Of a DNA stretch of 64,000 nt, positions 37,260-45,157 are shown piece by piece (the stretch's first letter is position 1; every line of letters starts with the position of its first letter). Made by a program: the position numbers and the translations under genes. The DNA is from Aurantibacter aestuarii (lineage in GTDB: Bacteria; Bacteroidota; Bacteroidia; Flavobacteriales; Flavobacteriaceae): the NCBI RefSeq assembly GCF_003008425.1, contig NZ_PXOQ01000007.1, forward strand, positions 582,419 through 646,418, written 5' to 3'. The notes under the pieces were generated by a model. It had not been told where the DNA came from. It worked only from the letters and a program-made list of their open reading frames with translations, and did no database searches.

Positions 37260-37698
37260 TTTGAACAATTTTACATTACCTATCAACTCATTATCGGAAA
37301 TTAAACAACTCATTCCGCATAGAGCACCAATAATTATGGTGGATGGTTTGCTAGATTTTGCTGAAGGAAATGCGGAAACAACACTTACAATTGAACCCGA
37401 GAACCTATTTGCAGAAAATGGTTTTTTTAATGAAATGGGATTAATTGAACATATGGCACAAAGTGTAGCTTTATATACAGGTTTTAAAAATAAAGATAAT
37501 TTAACGTCAGCAAAAGAAGGCTTTATTGCAGGCGTAAAGCAATTTAAATTAGAACAGTTACCTTTAGTCAATCAAACTTTAATAACTAAAGTTATTATCT
37601 TGTACGAAACAGAACAAATGGTGTTGGTTAATTTTGAAAGTTATGTAGGCGAAACTTTAATAGCAAGCGCCCAAATGAGTACTATTTTAAAAGATTAA
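37249..37698 (+). CDS. Hotdog-fold 3-hydroxyacyl-ACP dehydratase-like protein (ApeI/ApeP type)
   Basis: The 149-residue single hotdog domain shows IPHRAPIIMVDGLLDF and GLIEHMAQSVALYTGF, the features of FabZ-like dehydratases found in polyene clusters, with the His of PHRAP and the Glu-His of IEHMAQ as candidate catalytic residues. It would dehydrate the 3-hydroxyacyl-ACP to the trans-enoyl form without subsequent reduction, which is how the conjugated chain arises. It starts within the preceding gene. Confidence 0.86.
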   Translation: MKHNLNNFTLPINSLSEIKQLIPHRAPIIMVDGLLDFAEGNAETTLTIEPENLFAENGFFNEMGLIEHMAQSVALYTGFKNKDNLTSAKEGFIAGVKQFKLEQLPLVNQTLITKVIILYETEQMVLVNFESYVGETLIASAQMSTILKD

Positions 37699-37699
37699 T

Positions 37700-38119
37700 A
37701 TGAACCAGCTCACAGCAACGTTTCCCATACAAATCTCGTTTAGTGACGTCGACTCCTTAGGTATTGTTTGGCATGGCCATTATATTAAATATTTTGAATT
37801 TGCCAGAGAAGCATTTGCTAAAAAACACCATATCGACTACTTAACAGCAAAAGCTCATGGCTTTGCCTTACCAATTGTTAAAACCAACACAGAGCATAAA
37901 CTAACTTTAAAATACGGGCAAAACCCAACAATTAAAGTAGAGTTGATCCCTAAAGAGTCAGCTAAAATAGTTTATAAATACACCATTTATAATGAAGACA
38001 ACCAAGTAGTTTGTTTAGGCGAAACGACTCAGGTTTTTACTCATTTTGAAATTAACGAATTAGCTTTGGTTTTCCCCGAATATTATAAAACAGCTTTAAA
38101 ACAAATGCTAAATGACTAA
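37700..38119 (+). CDS. Acyl-CoA/ACP thioesterase, 4HBT hotdog family
   Basis: The 139-residue protein carries FSDVDSLGIVWHGHYIKYFE, with the Asp and WHGHY pattern of 4-hydroxybenzoyl-CoA thioesterases. It may release the finished polyene from ACP or edit misprimed chains. It begins one base after the preceding stop and overlaps the next ketosynthase gene by eight bases. Confidence 0.88.
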   Translation: MNQLTATFPIQISFSDVDSLGIVWHGHYIKYFEFAREAFAKKHHIDYLTAKAHGFALPIVKTNTEHKLTLKYGQNPTIKVELIPKESAKIVYKYTIYNEDNQVVCLGETTQVFTHFEINELALVFPEYYKTALKQMLND

Positions 38120-39248
38120 AATTTATTTGTCGCATAGCACTATTATTTCGGCTTTAGGGTTTTCTACCGAAGAAAATATACGCAATGTTGAGGCTAATAT
38201 TTCAGGTGTAAAATTAATTGATGACACATCTTATTTTCATTCACCATTTTACGGATCTATCATAGATAAAGACCGACTACATTCCGCATATAAAAAATTA
38301 GAATATAACATGGAAGCTTCGGTTTTAGAACAAGCCATGATATGTTCTTTAGCTGAAGTTATTTCAGCTTCAAAATTAAAAATAAGCTCTAAAACAGGCT
38401 TAATTATTTCAACAACCAAAGGAAATATCAACGCGTTAAATAAGCAAGACCAAAGTTCTGCCTATTTAAGTGTTTTAGCTCAAAAAATAAAAACTGTTTT
38501 TGGTTTTAAACAACAGCCCATTGTGGTGTCTAACGCATGCGTTTCTGGTGTTTTAGCGCTTTCTGTAGCTAAACGTTACCTTTTAGAAAATGAATACGAT
38601 AATGTTTTTGTGGTTAGTGGCGATTTAGTTTCAGAATTTATTTTGTCTGGGTTTAATTCCTTTCAAGCTATGAGTGCAGAACCTTGTAAACCTTACGATG
38701 CTAAAAGGAAAGGTATTAATATAGGCGAAGCAGTTGCCAGCATTTTAGTAACAAAAAGTACAGCTAATTTATCCGAAGATGCTGTAGAATTGTTAGGCGA
38801 ATCGTCTATAAACGATGCCAACCATATTTCTGGACCTTCGCGGATTGGAGAAGGGCTTTCTAGAAGTATTACAATAGCTTTAAAAGAAGCTGGTTTAAAG
38901 GCTACAGATATCGATTATATTTCGGCTCACGGCACCGCAACACTTTTTAACGATAATATGGAAGCCGAAGCCTTTAATAGAATTGGACTTCAAAAAACAC
39001 CAGTTAATAGTTATAAAGCGTATTACGGTCATACTTTAGGTACTTCTGGCTTGCTGGAAACCATTTTAGCCATGCAATCATTACACAAAAATACATTGTT
39101 TACCTCTTTAGGATTTACCAATTTAGGCACAAACAAAGCTTTAAATGTTATTTCTAAAAATAAAAAAACAACTCTAACCTATGCTTTAAAAACCGCATCG
39201 GGTTTTGGAGGTGTCAATACGGCAGTGGTTTTTAAAAAAATATATTAA
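38112..39248 (+). CDS. Beta-ketoacyl-ACP synthase, intact active site (KS-a)
   Basis: The 378-residue thiolase-fold condensing enzyme has nucleophile Cys143 (SNACVSGVLAL), His274 (HGTATLFND) and His307 (YYGHTLGTSG), with the conserved Lys302. It is a FabF-type elongating ketosynthase, though shorter than housekeeping FabF. Together with KS-like proteins lacking the Cys in this cluster it may form heterodimers, as known for aryl-polyene ketosynthases. Confidence 0.92.
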   Translation: MTKIYLSHSTIISALGFSTEENIRNVEANISGVKLIDDTSYFHSPFYGSIIDKDRLHSAYKKLEYNMEASVLEQAMICSLAEVISASKLKISSKTGLIISTTKGNINALNKQDQSSAYLSVLAQKIKTVFGFKQQPIVVSNACVSGVLALSVAKRYLLENEYDNVFVVSGDLVSEFILSGFNSFQAMSAEPCKPYDAKRKGINIGEAVASILVTKSTANLSEDAVELLGESSINDANHISGPSRIGEGLSRSITIALKEAGLKATDIDYISAHGTATLFNDNMEAEAFNRIGLQKTPVNSYKAYYGHTLGTSGLLETILAMQSLHKNTLFTSLGFTNLGTNKALNVISKNKKTTLTYALKTASGFGGVNTAVVFKKIY

Positions 39249-39250
39249 TT

Positions 39251-40309
39251 ATGAAACAGAAACCTTTAAAAGCCGTAACGGCAATAGAAGAAGCACAAAA
39301 AATAGCATTTGCACCTTTTGTGTTTCAAACCACGGTAACGCTTAGAGATTTAGGGGTTTTAGATTATATTTTTAATCATAAAAATGAAGAAAACTCTATT
39401 ACTAATTTGTCTGAGGTTTTAGATGTTAGTGTTTATGGTCTTGAAGTTTTGTTAGAAATTGCTGAAAGCGCCAATATTGTAAGTAAAAACGAAAAAAATG
39501 AGTTTGAATTAACCAAAACAGGCTATTTTTTAACCTATAACCAAATGATAAACGTTAATTTAAATTTTACAAATGATGTCTGTTATAAAGGATTACATCA
39601 TTTAAAAGATTCTATAACCAATACAAAGCCAGAAGGCTTAAAGGAATTTGGAAATTGGGATACTATTTATGAAGGTTTATCTCAGTTAGATAAAAAAGTC
39701 CAAAAATCGTGGTTTGAATTTGATCATTTTTATTCCGATGGAATTTTTGATATGGCATTATCCATTGTATTTAGAAACCATCCAAAAACCCTTATAGATA
39801 TTGGAGCTAATACAGGTAAATTTACCTTACAATGCTTAAATTATAATAAAGATGTAGCTATAACTATTTATGACTTGCCCGGACAATTAAAAGTAGCTTT
39901 ACAAAACATTTCTAATGCGGGTTATGCTGATAGAGTTACAGGCGAAGAAATAGATTGGTTGTCTGAAAATCCAACGATACACCATACTGCCAATGTGTTT
40001 TGGATGAGTCAGTTTTTAGATTGTTTTTCTAAAGAAGAGATTCTGAAAATTTTAAAAGTTGCAGGTAAAGCCATGACAAAAGATTCGGAATTAATTATTG
40101 TTGAAACTTTTACAGACCGACAAAAATTTAAAAATGCACAATTTTCTTTACAAGCCACATCGCTTTATTTTACCGCTTTAGCTAACGGGAACTCACGGAT
40201 GTATGATGCTTCGGTTTTTATACAATTAATTGAAAAAGCTGGTTTAACGGTAACCAAAGACCATACATTAGGTGACTATCATACACTATTAATTTGTAAG
40301 TTGAAGTAA
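39251..40309 (+). CDS. SAM-dependent methyltransferase of the pigment cluster
   Basis: The 352-residue protein has an N-terminal winged-helix/dimerisation domain (VLDVSVYGLEVLLEIAES) and a C-terminal Rossmann domain with the SAM motif DIGANTGKFTL and YDLPGQL, the architecture of small-molecule O- or C-methyltransferases. Aryl polyenes and flexirubins carry ring methyl or methoxy groups, so it probably modifies the aromatic head. The acceptor atom cannot be read from the sequence. Confidence 0.9.
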   Translation: MKQKPLKAVTAIEEAQKIAFAPFVFQTTVTLRDLGVLDYIFNHKNEENSITNLSEVLDVSVYGLEVLLEIAESANIVSKNEKNEFELTKTGYFLTYNQMINVNLNFTNDVCYKGLHHLKDSITNTKPEGLKEFGNWDTIYEGLSQLDKKVQKSWFEFDHFYSDGIFDMALSIVFRNHPKTLIDIGANTGKFTLQCLNYNKDVAITIYDLPGQLKVALQNISNAGYADRVTGEEIDWLSENPTIHHTANVFWMSQFLDCFSKEEILKILKVAGKAMTKDSELIIVETFTDRQKFKNAQFSLQATSLYFTALANGNSRMYDASVFIQLIEKAGLTVTKDHTLGDYHTLLICKLK

Positions 40310-40927
40310 ATGGAGGAAACACCATTTTATATTGAATCTTATGTGTCTATAAAAGAAAGCAGTATTGCTTTTAATGGCAAGAATGTATTCTGTTCAGAAA
40401 CTAAAGACCTTCAATTATTTTTAAAAAAAGCTTATAAAGCACGCATTTCAAACTATCCAAAATTTCATAAAATGGATTTGTTAAGTCAGTTGGCGCTTTT
40501 GGCTTCAGAATGTATTTTGAAACCGGAAAGTCATTCATCTATCAATAAAAATACCGCTTTAATTTTCGCCAATCATGCTTCAAGTTTAGAAACCGATAGA
40601 AAACATCAAAGCAGTATTACAGATAAAAATAACTATTACCCAAGTCCATCGGTTTTCGTCTATACTTTACCTAATATTTGTCTGGGAGAAATAAGCATTA
40701 AACACCAATTACACACAGAAAATTGTTTTTTGGTCATGCCTAGTTTTAGTCCTAAAGACTTCCTAATTCAAACCAATTACTTATTAAAATCGGGTAAAGC
40801 AGAAAAAGTTTTGTGTGGTTGGGTCAATTTAGATGCAAATAACTACGAAGCTTTCTTATATTTGGTGTCCAATACAGGTGCTATTAAGCATAACGAAACC
40901 GAAATTTTAGAATTATATACCAAATAA
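40310..40927 (+). CDS. Truncated ketosynthase-like protein without nucleophilic Cys
   Basis: The 205-residue protein resembles the N-terminal half of a beta-ketoacyl synthase: TALIFANHASSLETD corresponds to the early core and SPSVFVYTLPNICLGEISI to the segment before the active site. At the position of the usual TAC nucleophile it has MPSFS, placing Ser145 where Cys is expected. The C-terminal half with both His residues is missing. It probably serves as a non-catalytic partner. It abuts the methyltransferase and ACP genes within one base, so it is maintained in the operon. Confidence 0.75.
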   Translation: MEETPFYIESYVSIKESSIAFNGKNVFCSETKDLQLFLKKAYKARISNYPKFHKMDLLSQLALLASECILKPESHSSINKNTALIFANHASSLETDRKHQSSITDKNNYYPSPSVFVYTLPNICLGEISIKHQLHTENCFLVMPSFSPKDFLIQTNYLLKSGKAEKVLCGWVNLDANNYEAFLYLVSNTGAIKHNETEILELYTK

Positions 40928-40928
40928 T

Positions 40929-41183
40929 ATGTCTTTACAATTAGAACTTAAAGAAAAAATCATTGAATTACTAAACTTAGAAGATATAGCTGTTGAGGAT
41001 ATTGACAATTCAGATGCTTTATTTGGAGACGGATTAGGTTTAGATTCTATAGATGCTTTAGAATTAATTGTAATGCTAGACAAAGATTATGGTATTAAAT
41101 TAACTAATCCTAACGACGGAAAAGCGATTTTTCAATCTATAGATGTCTTAGCTAATTATATAAAAACACATAGGACCAAATAA
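40929..41183 (+). CDS. Acyl carrier protein of the pigment cluster
   Basis: The 84-residue ACP has the phosphopantetheine attachment site Ser40 in GLGLDSIDALEL and the acidic helix II. It would carry the growing polyene chain. No phosphopantetheinyl transferase is encoded in the window, so the ACP must be activated by a transferase elsewhere. The next ketosynthase frame opens before its stop. Confidence 0.95.
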   Translation: MSLQLELKEKIIELLNLEDIAVEDIDNSDALFGDGLGLDSIDALELIVMLDKDYGIKLTNPNDGKAIFQSIDVLANYIKTHRTK

Positions 41184-41211
41184 ACCACATAACGGTATTG
41201 CTGTTACCGGA

Positions 41212-42372
41212 ATGGGTATTATTTCGGCAATAGGTCACACTGTTGAAGACCATAGAACTTCTTTAATGGCTTCAAAAAGTGGTATCTCTACCATTTCAAA
41301 TTTTAAAACAGCACACGCTAATAGTATTAAGGTTGGCGAAATTAAAAAGACCAATTTAGAGCTTTCAAAAGCATTAAATTTACCTGAAAACCATAATTAT
41401 ACACGCACCGCATTATTGGGTTGTATTGCGGTAAAAGAAGCTTTAGCTCAAGCCAATATTAGTGATGTTTTTAACTATAAAACAGGTTTAATTAGTGCAA
41501 CTACAGTTGGGGGCATGGATAAAAGTGAACTTCATTTTCCAGATTTTAATAGTTCAAAAAACGCCGAAAAATATATTTCAAGCCATCACGCTGGAGATAG
41601 CAGCAATAAAATAGCCAATTATTTTAATATTACAGAGTTTGTAACGACTATAAGTACTGCTTGTTCTTCTGCAACTAATGCTATTATGTTAGGCGCGCGA
41701 CTTATAAGATCTGGTCAGTTAGATCGTGTTATTGTTGGCGGTACAGATCCGTTGTGTAAATTTACTATTAACGGATTTAAATCGCTTATGATTTTATCTG
41801 ATGAGATTTGCGCACCTTTTGACGCCAATAGAAAAGGATTGAATTTAGGTGAAGCTGGCGCCTTTTTAATATTGGAATCTGAACGTGCAAGACAAGACAA
41901 ACCCGTTTTAGCTTATGTTTCGGGTTATGGGAATGCTAATGATGCATTTCATCAAACAGCATCGTCAGAAAATGGCGATGGTGCTTTTTTAGCCATGCAA
42001 AAAGCATTGAAATTGGCTAAACTACAACCAGAACACATAGATTATATTAATGCTCACGGTACAGCAACCGTAAATAACGATTCGTCCGAAAGCGCAGCTA
42101 TTAAACGTTTATTTACTCAAGTCCCAAAATTTAGTTCTACTAAAGCTTTTACAGGTCATACCTTAGCAACAGCTGGCGCAGTGGAAGCTATAATTTCCAT
42201 TTTAGCCATTCAAGAACAGGCGGTTTTTCCCAATTTAAATTTTAAAAACCCTATACCAGAATTAGGGTTAATCCCAGAAACCAAGTTGGTTTCAGCAAAA
42301 ATAAATCACGTTTTATCTAATTCCTTCGGATTTGGTGGTAATTGTTCCACTTTAATTTTATCTAAAGCATGA
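41212..42372 (+). CDS. Beta-ketoacyl-ACP synthase, intact active site (KS-b)
   Basis: The FabF-like enzyme (386 residues from this ATG) has nucleophile Cys151 (TISTACSSATNAI), INAHGTATVNND and TGHTLATAGAVEA with the two His residues. The frame remains open upstream to 41164 and encodes NGIAVTGMGIIS, the normal first beta strand, but no ATG, GTG or TTG lies there. The true start is therefore uncertain, and might be a rare ATT (41197) or ATA (41170) codon reached by coupling to the ACP gene. It partners the Cys-less KS-like protein encoded immediately downstream. Confidence 0.92.
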   Translation: MGIISAIGHTVEDHRTSLMASKSGISTISNFKTAHANSIKVGEIKKTNLELSKALNLPENHNYTRTALLGCIAVKEALAQANISDVFNYKTGLISATTVGGMDKSELHFPDFNSSKNAEKYISSHHAGDSSNKIANYFNITEFVTTISTACSSATNAIMLGARLIRSGQLDRVIVGGTDPLCKFTINGFKSLMILSDEICAPFDANRKGLNLGEAGAFLILESERARQDKPVLAYVSGYGNANDAFHQTASSENGDGAFLAMQKALKLAKLQPEHIDYINAHGTATVNNDSSESAAIKRLFTQVPKFSSTKAFTGHTLATAGAVEAIISILAIQEQAVFPNLNFKNPIPELGLIPETKLVSAKINHVLSNSFGFGGNCSTLILSKA

Positions 42373-43388
42373 AAACCTGTTACATCAATAGTGCGGTTTC
42401 AATTTCTACTCAAGATACTTTTGATGTAGAAAAATTGGTATTTAAACCTTTAGATTATTCAAATTCTACAGTAAAAGCTAAATATCTAGAATTTAAAAAA
42501 TTTATTTCACCTATAGCTTTAAGACGAATGTCTTCTGCAGTAAAAATGGGAGTAACTGCAAGTCAGTTAGCTTTGTCTAAAGCTGAAATTGAAGTTCCAG
42601 ACGCTATTTTAACAGGAACAGGAATGGGCTGTATAGATGCTACCGAAACATTTCTGGAAGCCATTATAGCTAATAACGAAGATTATTTAACGCCAACAGC
42701 ATTTATACAATCCACACATAATACCGTTGGTGCACAAATAGCTTTAGGCTTAAAGTGCAAATCTTATAATAACACTTATGTAAATGGCGCAGTATCTTTT
42801 GAGTCGGCTTTGTTAGATGCTAAATTGTGTATAGAGCTGGATGAAGATAATTCTATTTTAGTTGGTGGAATTGACGAAATAGGAGCTACTTTTAGTGATC
42901 TTCAATATAAAAATGAATTAAAAGATGACTCAGAAATTCGCTTACCTAAATCTGAAGGCGCTCACTTTTTTGGATTGTCAAATATTAAAAAAGAAAACAG
43001 CATTTGTTTAAAATCTGTTGAAGTACTTCATCATTTAAAAATTAATAGTATTGAAACCCATGCCATTTCAATTTTAAAAAAATGTGGTTTAGATGAAGTA
43101 GATGCCATAATCACCGGACATAAAAATGATGAATTTGACGTGTATTACGAGTCACTTTTAGAAAATACATTTCAAAACACCACGCAAATAGCGTATAAAG
43201 ATGTGGTTGGCGATTATTTTACCGTTTCTGGATTTGCCGTATTTTTAGCACAATATATGTTAATAAATCAAACTATTCCCGAAGGACTTACGGTTAAACA
43301 GAATAAAGCAAAACCGTTTAAAACGATTCTGCTTTATAACCAAGAACAAGGACAAAATCATAGTTTTATACTTATATCGACATGCTAA
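42369..43388 (+). CDS. Ketosynthase-like chain-length-factor-type protein, Cys missing
   Basis: The 339-residue protein has a thiolase-fold ketosynthase sequence (LTGTGMGCIDATETF, PTAFIQSTHNTVGAQIA) but the active-site region reads VNGAVSFESAL, with Val142 at the nucleophile position. The HGT and GH motifs are also lost (ITGHKND). This is the pattern of a chain-length factor that pairs with an active ketosynthase. Its ATG overlaps the end of KS-b by four bases, as expected for an obligate heterodimer. Confidence 0.88.
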   Translation: MKTCYINSAVSISTQDTFDVEKLVFKPLDYSNSTVKAKYLEFKKFISPIALRRMSSAVKMGVTASQLALSKAEIEVPDAILTGTGMGCIDATETFLEAIIANNEDYLTPTAFIQSTHNTVGAQIALGLKCKSYNNTYVNGAVSFESALLDAKLCIELDEDNSILVGGIDEIGATFSDLQYKNELKDDSEIRLPKSEGAHFFGLSNIKKENSICLKSVEVLHHLKINSIETHAISILKKCGLDEVDAIITGHKNDEFDVYYESLLENTFQNTTQIAYKDVVGDYFTVSGFAVFLAQYMLINQTIPEGLTVKQNKAKPFKTILLYNQEQGQNHSFILISTC

Positions 43389-44146
43389 AATTTAGACTGG
43401 CTTTTGTATTATTGGTTGTTAGTATTATTACGGCTTTGGTAATGTTTACAAACCACGTTTCGGTTGGCTTGTTTATGGGCACTATAATTTTACTCTGGAT
43501 AGTCATCATTTTTTTGGGATCTATGTCAATGGGTTGGCAGTTTTTTTTAACAGCTAAAACAAAACATCCTAAAAGTAAAAAAGCATTTTTTGCCATTACG
43601 TTTGACGATGGTCCAAACCCAGAATTTACACCTCAAATTTTAGATATTTTAGAAAAACACAATGCTAAAGCCACGTTTTTTTTAATAGGAAAAGAAGCTG
43701 ATAAATATTCGGGATTAGTAAAACGTATTATTAGATGTGGTCACGAGATTGGGAATCATAGCTATTCTCACAGCCCATATATTGGAGGTTTTAGCGCAAA
43801 AAAATGGTTAGCTGAAATTGAAAAAACAAATTCAGTTTTAAAGCAATATGCATACAATATGGTTTATTTTAGACCGCCATTTGGCATTACAACTCCACAT
43901 TTAGCTAAAGCAATACAACACACCAACCTAAAAGTAATTGGTTGGAATAAACGTTCTTTCGATACGTTTTTTAAAAGCGAATCTCGTATTTTAAAACGTA
44001 TAACAAAAGATTTAAAACAAGGCGATATTATCTTATTACACGATAAACAACCTAATTGTTTACCTGTTTTGGAACGCTTATTGCAAATTGCAAAACAGAA
44101 ACAGTTACAACCCGTAACTATAAGTCAATTGATAAATGAAAACTAA
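43382..44146 (+). CDS. Polysaccharide deacetylase (NodB-type) family protein
   Basis: The 254-residue protein has two N-terminal membrane segments (about 5-50) and a carbohydrate-esterase family 4 domain: TFDDGPNPEFT with the catalytic Asp, HEIGNHSYSHS with the metal-binding His pair, RPPFG and ILLHD. It probably removes an acyl group at the cell envelope. Such genes recur in flexirubin-type clusters, but the substrate is unknown. It overlaps the previous and next genes. Confidence 0.88.
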   Translation: MLKFRLAFVLLVVSIITALVMFTNHVSVGLFMGTIILLWIVIIFLGSMSMGWQFFLTAKTKHPKSKKAFFAITFDDGPNPEFTPQILDILEKHNAKATFFLIGKEADKYSGLVKRIIRCGHEIGNHSYSHSPYIGGFSAKKWLAEIEKTNSVLKQYAYNMVYFRPPFGITTPHLAKAIQHTNLKVIGWNKRSFDTFFKSESRILKRITKDLKQGDIILLHDKQPNCLPVLERLLQIAKQKQLQPVTISQLINEN

Positions 44147-44774
44147 TAGTATAACCTTTTTTTTAATTGTTTTTTTAAGCTTTCAGTGCATAGCTTTTTC
44201 ACAGCAAAATACACTAAGTCCTAAAGAGATTGCTGCTTTTAAAAAAGATGTCGCGTTAAAGGCTAAAAACACGAATACTCTTAGTAGTAATTTTACGCAA
44301 ACCAAACAAATTAGTGTTCTAAATAACAGTATTATATCTACTGGGAAACTGGTTTACAAATCCCCTAATTTAGTGCGTTGGGAATATATTACACCAAAGT
44401 CTAACATCGCTATTTTTAAAGACAACTTACTATTAGTTTTTAACGATGGAAAACGTAAGTCTATAGATTTAGATTCTAATAAATGGTTTAAGCAACTAAA
44501 CACACTAATTGTTAATAGTGTTACAGGAGATTTATTTGATGATGAAACATTTGAAATTGACTATTTTTCTACTAAAACAGGCTATTTAGTTGTGTTTAAG
44601 CCAAAAAATAAACGGTTAAGAAAGTATATGGCGCAATTTGAATTGACGTTTCCAAAGCATGAATTTGTAGTTAAAACAGTAAAACTAATAGAGCCTAATA
44701 ATGATTTTACTTTAATTGAATTTAAAAACAGAGTCGATAATAAACCTGTTTTAGATACTGCATTTACCTTGTAA
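44136..44774 (+). CDS. lolA: LolA-like outer-membrane lipoprotein carrier protein
   Basis: The 212-residue exported protein has a signal peptide ending IAFSQ and the LolA fold features SNFTQTKQISVLNN and GKLVYKSPNLVRWEY. LolA-like proteins ferry hydrophobic acyl ligands across the periplasm. Inside this cluster it probably carries the pigment or its lipid conjugate to the outer membrane instead of general lipoproteins. It overlaps the deacetylase gene by 11 bases. Confidence 0.88.
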   Translation: MKTNSITFFLIVFLSFQCIAFSQQNTLSPKEIAAFKKDVALKAKNTNTLSSNFTQTKQISVLNNSIISTGKLVYKSPNLVRWEYITPKSNIAIFKDNLLLVFNDGKRKSIDLDSNKWFKQLNTLIVNSVTGDLFDDETFEIDYFSTKTGYLVVFKPKNKRLRKYMAQFELTFPKHEFVVKTVKLIEPNNDFTLIEFKNRVDNKPVLDTAFTL

Positions 44775-44776
44775 TT

Positions 44777-45154
44777 ATGGCTTTATTAGAAGATTTTTAT
44801 AACCTAAACGCATTAAGCTTTGAAGGAGAAAGTTGTTTGAATTTTTCAATTCAAATTAACGCATCACACGAAATATTTAATGGTCATTTTCCTAAATTTA
44901 AAGTCACACCAGGCGTTGTCATGCTTCAAATAGTAAAGAATGTTTTAGAGCAAGAACTACATTGTAAACTTCAATTACAACAAGTATCGCAACTAAAATT
45001 TTTAAGTGTTGTAGAGCCAGATAAAAATAGTGAATTAAATTTTGAAGTCAGCTTAACTGCTGAAACCAATAAAACTTCCACTAAAATCTTAGTTAGCGTT
45101 CCTGATAATACAACTGTATTAAAATGTAATGCTATATTTGTCAAAAAAACATAA
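44777..45154 (+). CDS. Second hotdog-fold hydroxyacyl-ACP dehydratase-like protein
   Basis: The 125-residue single hotdog domain has FNGHFPKFKVTPGVVMLQI, which follows the FabZ/FabA motif GHFPxxPxxPGV with the catalytic-type His. It may work with the dehydratase at 37249 as a heterodimer, as described for ApeI/ApeP pairs. That pairing is an inference. Confidence 0.85.
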   Translation: MALLEDFYNLNALSFEGESCLNFSIQINASHEIFNGHFPKFKVTPGVVMLQIVKNVLEQELHCKLQLQQVSQLKFLSVVEPDKNSELNFEVSLTAETNKTSTKILVSVPDNTTVLKCNAIFVKKT

Positions 45155-45157
45155 GAT

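Noticed and set aside
40310-40927. Half-length ketosynthase as a frameshifted pseudogene
   Set aside because: No C-terminal KS remnant follows; it ends cleanly one base before the ACP gene and is well packed in the operon, so it is probably a functional short protein.
38112-43388. Cluster as housekeeping fatty acid synthesis genes
   Set aside because: Presence of the ammonia-lyase, Cys-less KS partners, LolA, MMPL exporter and absence of enoyl reductase point to a polyene pathway.
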